DNA of 10,573 nucleotides from GCA-020344555 sp964405925. Its GTDB lineage: Bacteria > Planctomycetota > Phycisphaerae > UBA1845. The notes below the pieces were generated by a model, which saw only the letters and a list, made by a program, of their open reading frames with translations, was not told where the DNA came from and did not search any database. The stretch is from positions 1 through 10,573 of the forward strand of contig CAYOQG010000215.1 of NCBI GenBank assembly GCA_964405925.1, read 5' to 3'. This document shows, piece after piece, positions 6,270 to 10,573 of this stretch. The translations under genes were made by a program, and so were the position numbers. The stretch's first letter is position 1. Each line of letters starts with the position of its first letter.

Positions 6270-6959
6270 CTACAAGGGGTGTTCGCACCGGAAGCAGCAG
6301 CGGATGGGAAAAAGCCGCGAAGGCGCAAAACGCTCGCCGGTGATCTGCCAGTAGCGGCCCAGCAGCTCGCGCATTTCCGAAAGGCTCCAAATGTGGAGGT
6401 GGTATTGATCACCCCCCCAGGAGATACGGCGCAACGGTGGTAGGAAAGTAAGGCCACTGTGTCGGATCAGAGTCTTCAGTCGGTTGACCAAGTGGTCGTT
6501 CGGGAAGGTAACCACTGCCCGTCCACCTGGTTTCAGGAGGCGATGGATCTCTTCGAGGATGCCCACAGGGTCGACTGCATGTTCCAGTACCTCACTGCAG
6601 ATGATCTTGTCGAACCCTCGAGCAGGTAAGGCCAGGCCCTTAAGTTCACCCTTGAGCAATCGTGCGCGGTACCCCTCGAGATTACGCTGCGCCTTACGCA
6701 ACATTTCGCCTGACACGTCGACGCCGGTCAGTTCTGACTCCGGGAAAAGCCGGAGTACGTGTCCCCCTCCACAGCCGACCTCGAGTATGTGATCAGCGGG
6801 AGTAGACGCAACCATTCTGCGGATGCACGTTAATCTTCGCTGTTCGATCGCGCGAATGAGAAAGCCGGAGTGATGGTAATACTCGTCGATGTCGTGCTCG
6901 CGTGCGAACTGGTCGTTCCAACGTTCAACGTCATCGATGACAATGGATGGACTTTGCAC
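6270..6959 (-). CDS. Class I SAM-dependent methyltransferase
   Basis: This is a predicted cytosolic methyltransferase of 229 aa, fourth gene of the operon. From the chosen start, motif I is ILEVGCGGG (58-66), Asp81 closes strand two, EVLEH (123-127) and LKPGGRAVVTFPN (142-154) follow. The N-terminal part reads REHDIDEYY..SGFLIRAIEQRRL, an alpha-helical cap seen in related enzymes. I place the start at GTG 6959: it overlaps the previous stop by one base (TAGTG) and has GGGAG at 6973-6969, 9 nt upstream. A GTG at 7013 would add 18 residues and a 55-bp overlap with the glycosyltransferase gene; it has no good ribosome binding site. A G7 run (plus strand 6412-6418) encodes Trp-Gly-Gly. A sugar, lipid-linked glycan or small-molecule acceptor is possible; the sequence does not say which. 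Confidence 0.87.
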   Translation of the reverse strand: MQSPSIVIDDVERWNDQFAREHDIDEYYHHSGFLIRAIEQRRLTCIRRMVASTPADHILEVGCGGGHVLRLFPESELTGVDVSGEMLRKAQRNLEGYRARLLKGELKGLALPARGFDKIICSEVLEHAVDPVGILEEIHRLLKPGGRAVVTFPNDHLVNRLKTLIRHSGLTFLPPLRRISWGGDQYHLHIWSLSEMRELLGRYWQITGERFAPSRLFPIRCCFRCEHPL

Positions 6960-7774
6960 TAGCTTTCGCTCCCAGTTGTGCCAGCAAGCGTCGTGGACGG
7001 GGGCCAATTGCACGGCGTGGGCGCCACCTGACGGCTTGTTGGGATCAAGGTCTCGATGCGGTACTTCAGAAGTTCCCAGAGCGTGCGAAGACAGACACCT
7101 ATGGGGTATTTGCTCAAGAAGGAATTACCACCATGGCGCTCGTCGAAATAGGTATCGACTTCGACGACCATATAGCCCCGGATTTTGGCGGCCACCCCGA
7201 TAAAGCACTGGAAGTACCGGTAATCAAACCGGTGGGTGAGGATACGCTCCAAAGCCTCACGACTTGCCAGGATAAAGCCAGATTTGTTATCCCGCAGATG
7301 CATGCGGAACGTGAAGTTGAGTAGATAGTTCAAGCCTCGACTGAATATGAGACAGCGGCGCGGGCAGTGGACGGAGTGTCGGACAGCCTGCGCTATGTCG
7401 CATTGCTCTTGCGTGCACTTGACATACAGTCGGGCGATGTCCTCGGGGCGGTTCTGCAGGTCGGCATCGATCAGGCAGACAAGGTGGCCGCGGGCCGATC
7501 CAATGCCCGTGCGCCATGCACTTTCCATTCCTTGGTTGGACGTGTGCTTGACGCCTCTCACACGACGGTCGCGACGACAGCAGTCTATGATTCTCTGCCA
7601 AGTGTCATCTGTACTGCCGTCATCGACAAGGATGAGTTCTGCAGAGATGTCTGCGCTGTCAAATGTAGTGATGGTCCGACTGACGAGTGCGTCTATATTC
7701 TCCTCTTCATTGAGACAGGGGGCAATGACAGAGAGATCAGGCAGTTGTGACAGGTTGTGGTGCATTGAAGTCAT
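6959..7774 (-). CDS. Family 2 glycosyltransferase, DPM1-like (polyprenyl-phosphate sugar type)
   Basis: The 271-aa GT-A fold enzyme would use a nucleotide sugar in the cytosol, at the membrane face. LSVIAPCLNEEENI starts the Rossmann-like domain; VDDGSTD (50-56) binds the nucleotide. DADLQNRPEDI (103-113) carries the DxD metal-binding motif in the form typical of dolichyl/polyprenyl-phosphate mannosyl- and glucosyltransferases. NKSGF and RHGGNSFLSKYP (213-224) match later conserved blocks. It lacks the C-terminal membrane helices of GtrB-type members, which makes it like soluble DPM1. The start at ATG 7774 overlaps the previous stop by four bases (ATGA). ATG 7786, four codons upstream, is an alternative, and neither has a clear ribosome binding site, which fits translation by coupling. 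The last ~20 residues are Pro/Thr-rich and likely disordered. Another GT2 activity, direct transfer to a glycan, remains possible. Confidence 0.9.
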   Translation of the reverse strand: MTSMHHNLSQLPDLSVIAPCLNEEENIDALVSRTITTFDSADISAELILVDDGSTDDTWQRIIDCCRRDRRVRGVKHTSNQGMESAWRTGIGSARGHLVCLIDADLQNRPEDIARLYVKCTQEQCDIAQAVRHSVHCPRRCLIFSRGLNYLLNFTFRMHLRDNKSGFILASREALERILTHRFDYRYFQCFIGVAAKIRGYMVVEVDTYFDERHGGNSFLSKYPIGVCLRTLWELLKYRIETLIPTSRQVAPTPCNWPPSTTLAGTTGSES

Positions 7775-9519
7775 AGGGAACTGCATGTGGTGTCGTATAT
7801 GGGTGTGGGCTCCAGTCGCCTCTCTTGCGGACGAGTCACCAATATGGATTGCCGGTCGCGAACTGCCTCCGCGACAGTCTCAGTTCGCTCAAATGCGAGC
7901 AAGGCTTTCATACACTCGGCTGTCATCAGTGTGTTCCAGTATCGGCGATCGAAGCTGTGTCTACCCTGGAGCCACAGGTTGACAGGAGTGGGAAGTCCGT
8001 GCTTAGTCGGCCTCTCGAGAGTCAATGATCCTGCTGGTAAGAGCTTTTTGGCAGCCTGGCTGACGATCCACTTTCCGGTTCCATCACGATATCGCAGTGA
8101 GTCGTCCAGAGAGAAAGCGAACTCGACAAGCCGGTGGTCGAGGTACGGACAACGGTTCTCGACAGAGTGGGCCATGCACATGCGATCCGCCATCTGCAGG
8201 AGAGGCTGGAGGAATATGCGACTCTCCACGTAGCAGATGTTCTCGAGCAGTGACTTGCGATCGCTCCAATGGTTGGTGAGAAACATTTTCATCAATGCCG
8301 CGCTGCTGAGCCCCGATCGAGATGCCATCCGGCAGAACCGGTCCAGATCGGTCCCGTTGTAGCGCTCGAGCATGGAGGCGTATTGAAGATGCCGAGTCTC
8401 GGTTGTACCTTGGGAATCGCTCATCAACAGCTCATTGCGAACATACCCTCCAAAGAGCTCGTCGGCGCCTTCACCGGATAGAACAACCTTGTACCCACCA
8501 TCGTGGCACGCCCGGGCAAGCCGATACAGAGGAAAAACACTGAAGGACCCAGTGGGCAGTTCCAGGTGGTAGGCCATGGAGGGTAGGTCATGCAGGAACT
8601 CCGCACGTGTGGGGCGGACCATGTCAAGACACAGGCCCAACCGTTTGGCGAGATCGGAGGCATAACGTTCTTCGTTGATCGTGTGGGCGAACTCGGCAAA
8701 CTGGCAAGTGAACGCCTCTCTGACGTCAGACAGTGTGGCGATCAGGGCAGAGTCAAGACCACCGGAGAGAAAGAGGGTCACAGGAACGTCCGCCCGCATC
8801 CGCAGCCTGACCGCATCCTCCAAGAGTTCGATGAAGCCGCTGATGGCTTGGTCGTCGCTACTGATTCTGTGGTTGACCTGGTGCTCGATATCCCAGTATG
8901 AGCTTGTGTGACATGTTCCTCGGTCCAGGTCGTATATCAAGTAGTTGGCGGGAGGGAGCGAGAAGATGTCGCGATAGAGTGTGTACTCGTTCGGGCAGAA
9001 CTCGAGAAGATCGAACACATCCTGCGATACAAACTCGAGATGGGAGAACGCCTTGATCTCGGAGGCAAACGCGAACGTTCCGGGCCCATACCGATAGAAA
9101 AGTGGTTTCTCTCCCAATCGATCCCGGGCGCAGAAGAACCGCTGCCCGTCCCAGATGGCCAGGGCGAACATGCCGTTGAAACGGCTGAGACATTCCGGAC
9201 CCCACTGGAGGTAGGCCGCTAATGCCACCTCCGTGTCTGTTTTCGTTGCGAAGCGCCATCCGAGTTCCACCAATTCTGCCCGAAGTTCAATGTAATTGTA
9301 AATCTCCCCGTTGAACACGATGGTGTTTGTGCCGATGCGTACGGGCAAGTTGATGTCATGTCGGTCAACGACATTCAGGCGAGTCTGTCCCAGTCTGACG
9401 GTGCCGTGCTCAGGCACTTCTTCGGTGACCAGGCAGGTTTGGTCGGGCCCGCGGTGCCGCAACCGTTGGATGCTTTGCTCACCGAAATCCGAGTTCATGC
9501 CACCGAGGATACCGCACAC
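7771..9519 (-). CDS. asnB: Asparagine synthase (glutamine-hydrolysing) / glycan-locus amidotransferase
   Basis: The 582-aa, two-domain enzyme hydrolyses glutamine and uses ATP to transfer ammonia to a carboxylate, classically aspartate to asparagine. I start at GTG 9519, which yields fMet-Cys-Gly-Ile; after Met removal Cys2 is the class II glutaminase nucleophile. AAAGG at 9531-9527 lies 7 nt upstream. A longer frame to 9633 would bury this cysteine behind 38 Arg-rich residues and overlap the previous gene. Glutaminase residues are present: RHRGPD (21-26), Arg47, FNGEIYNY (69-76), Asp95. The synthetase domain has the pyrophosphate loop SGGLDS (252-257) and SGEGADELFGGY (348-359), with RCPYLDHRLVEFA later. 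All catalytic motifs look intact. The segment between Cys2 and RHRGPD is some nine residues shorter than in E. coli AsnB. Homologues in polysaccharide loci are thought to amidate uronic acids or similar groups; its place between a methyltransferase and a glycosyltransferase favours that, but plain asparagine synthesis is not excluded. Confidence 0.95.
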   Translation of the reverse strand: MCGILGGMNSDFGEQSIQRLRHRGPDQTCLVTEEVPEHGTVRLGQTRLNVVDRHDINLPVRIGTNTIVFNGEIYNYIELRAELVELGWRFATKTDTEVALAAYLQWGPECLSRFNGMFALAIWDGQRFFCARDRLGEKPLFYRYGPGTFAFASEIKAFSHLEFVSQDVFDLLEFCPNEYTLYRDIFSLPPANYLIYDLDRGTCHTSSYWDIEHQVNHRISSDDQAISGFIELLEDAVRLRMRADVPVTLFLSGGLDSALIATLSDVREAFTCQFAEFAHTINEERYASDLAKRLGLCLDMVRPTRAEFLHDLPSMAYHLELPTGSFSVFPLYRLARACHDGGYKVVLSGEGADELFGGYVRNELLMSDSQGTTETRHLQYASMLERYNGTDLDRFCRMASRSGLSSAALMKMFLTNHWSDRKSLLENICYVESRIFLQPLLQMADRMCMAHSVENRCPYLDHRLVEFAFSLDDSLRYRDGTGKWIVSQAAKKLLPAGSLTLERPTKHGLPTPVNLWLQGRHSFDRRYWNTLMTAECMKALLAFERTETVAEAVRDRQSILVTRPQERRLEPTPIYDTTCSSL

Positions 9520-9521
9520 GG

Positions 9522-10550
9522 TCAGACCTTTCTCGCTCGGCAGCTCATCCCTGCCTCTTGCACGTCCCAGGCTTCGATTTGCCATCCGTCGGCGAACCAC
9601 GCACGGAACTCGTCGGGCTCGAAACGGTGACACAACTCGGGATGGTACCAGTCAAAGTTGATGATGTTGTTGGTGAAAAAGTCGAACTCGTCATTCCAAA
9701 AGCACTTCATGATGTTCCAATGGAAGAAGCGCTGTAGATCCACACTCCCCTTCTTGATTCCCAGGATGGAAATGTCCTCCTTGATGTCGATGGTAAGGTG
9801 CAGATCGGCGAGTGTTTGCCCTAAGCGGGTGATGCCCGTGCACATCTCGAGCGCTTCCTCGGAGGGAAGCTCGCGAATCCGTTGTCGGACATAGTCGTCG
9901 GCGAACTCGCGAATGACAGCCTTCTTTCGGTACACATAGCAGCAAATGTGACCACCGGTCCTGAGCTTGCGACCAAGGTTCTCGAACGAAGCCCGGGGGC
10001 TGACGGTGTGGTGGATTACCTGATCGCAGTTGATAAAGTCGAAGAAGCCGTCGGAAAACGGAAGACGGTTCAGATCAGCGTGCAGAAAGCAGACCCGAGG
10101 GTGATCCACGTCGCGTCGTGCGGTCTCTAACGCTTCCCGGGCTAGATCAACGGCGAAGACCGTCGCGTCGGAATGCTCGGCGAAGTTGGCGGCATCACGG
10201 CCTGAGCCCGTGCCAGCGTCGAGGACAAACCTGGCATCAGACAGAAACTCGTCCAGCTCCGGCAGATCGAAGAAGCCATACCGCTCCAAAAACCAGCTGG
10301 TGTAGAACCTGGCTGTCCGCTTGCGATATTCCTTATGAGCGGACCATTTCTGAGCAAAGGACCTGACCGTCTGGGATTCAGCCTGTTCGGCAAAGACAAA
10401 GCTCGCGAGCCCCTGGCGAATCGGGTACATGGCCCGCTCTGTTATCAATCGTCCCTCAAGCACGGAATCCCCGGAGAGCTTGTCCGCTTCCAGACGAAGC
10501 GGCATGAGCGTCTCCGGGCAGACCAGGTGTTTGGCGAACGACGCCTTCAT
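9522..10550 (-). CDS. SAM-dependent methyltransferase with degenerate Trm112-like N-terminus
   Basis: This 342-aa predicted cytosolic methyltransferase is the first gene of the operon in the window. Residues 8-52 (HLVCPETLMPL ... MYPIRQGLASFV) follow the Trm112p-like layout, but only Cys11 of the zinc-binding cysteines remains. Motif I is FVLDAGTGSGRDA (108-120); Asp135 closes strand two; HADLNRLPF (157-165) and DQVIHHT (176-182) follow. A long C-terminal region ending in an aromatic-rich block (FDWYHPELCHRF, 299-310) probably forms a substrate lid. ATG 10550 is the first in-window start, but the frame is open to the window edge with no stop, so a longer protein is possible. The start also reads ATGA, and the frame ending at that TGA is open to the edge, hinting at an upstream coupled gene. 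Its stop TGA lies two bases before the asnB start. The substrate is unknown. Confidence 0.88.
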   Translation of the reverse strand: MKASFAKHLVCPETLMPLRLEADKLSGDSVLEGRLITERAMYPIRQGLASFVFAEQAESQTVRSFAQKWSAHKEYRKRTARFYTSWFLERYGFFDLPELDEFLSDARFVLDAGTGSGRDAANFAEHSDATVFAVDLAREALETARRDVDHPRVCFLHADLNRLPFSDGFFDFINCDQVIHHTVSPRASFENLGRKLRTGGHICCYVYRKKAVIREFADDYVRQRIRELPSEEALEMCTGITRLGQTLADLHLTIDIKEDISILGIKKGSVDLQRFFHWNIMKCFWNDEFDFFTNNIINFDWYHPELCHRFEPDEFRAWFADGWQIEAWDVQEAGMSCRARKV

Positions 10551-10573
10551 TCGGGAATCCCGCGGCCATACCG

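Noticed and set aside
8590..9222. Plus-strand frames of about 100 codons opposite asnB
   Set aside because: They lie across conserved motifs of the amidotransferase and are antisense shadows.
9520..9633. N-terminal extension of asnB by 38 residues
   Set aside because: It is Arg-rich, overlaps the previous gene, and would hide the catalytic cysteine that must follow the initiator Met.

Overview
The window looks like a draft scaffold from a bacterium of the Planctomycetota type, possibly Phycisphaerae-like. The clue is the 5'-truncated secreted protein at the left edge. It ends in tandem 'DCNxNGVPDxCD' repeats followed by dockerin-like calcium loops (DxDxDG), a C-terminal style common in that phylum. 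The DNA is GC-rich. A run of ten Ns (1473-1482) marks a scaffold join. The phylum is an inference from style, not a proven assignment.

Layout. Positions 1-1761 (+) hold the end of the secreted jelly-roll/EF-hand protein and then a GNAT acetyltransferase with a YoaP-like thioredoxin-fold C-terminus. The N-gap splits this second gene into two apparent frames. Collapsing a four-base duplication (GGTG) at the gap edges restores one frame. Positions 1762-3117 hold no gene I can support except a tRNA-Ser(GGA) on the minus strand (2216-2302). The 815 bp between it and the next gene carries several strong inverted repeats. Positions 3118-5010 (+) encode a 630-aa polytopic membrane glycosyltransferase of the PMT/ArnT (GT39/GT83-like) type with a soluble, TPR-like tail.

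Positions 10550 down to 6270 (-) form a tight four-gene operon: a methyltransferase with a degenerate Trm112-like N-terminus, a class II glutamine amidotransferase of the asparagine synthase family, a DPM1-like GT2 glycosyltransferase, and a second methyltransferase. The junctions are a 2-nt gap (TGA-CC-GTG), a 4-nt overlap (ATGA) and a 1-nt overlap (TAGTG), which points to translational coupling. A third methyltransferase (5916-5164, -) follows after about 350 bp. It converges on the membrane glycosyltransferase.

Working together: the most economical reading is a surface-glycan locus. The GT2 enzyme would make or extend a lipid-linked sugar, the membrane enzyme would transfer a sugar from a polyprenyl-phosphate donor, the amidotransferase would amidate a carboxylated sugar or make asparagine, and the methyltransferases would modify sugars or cap chains. 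The families are clear from motifs. The substrates and the joint pathway are inference. I see no CRISPR array, insertion sequence or phage gene, and no obvious defence system.
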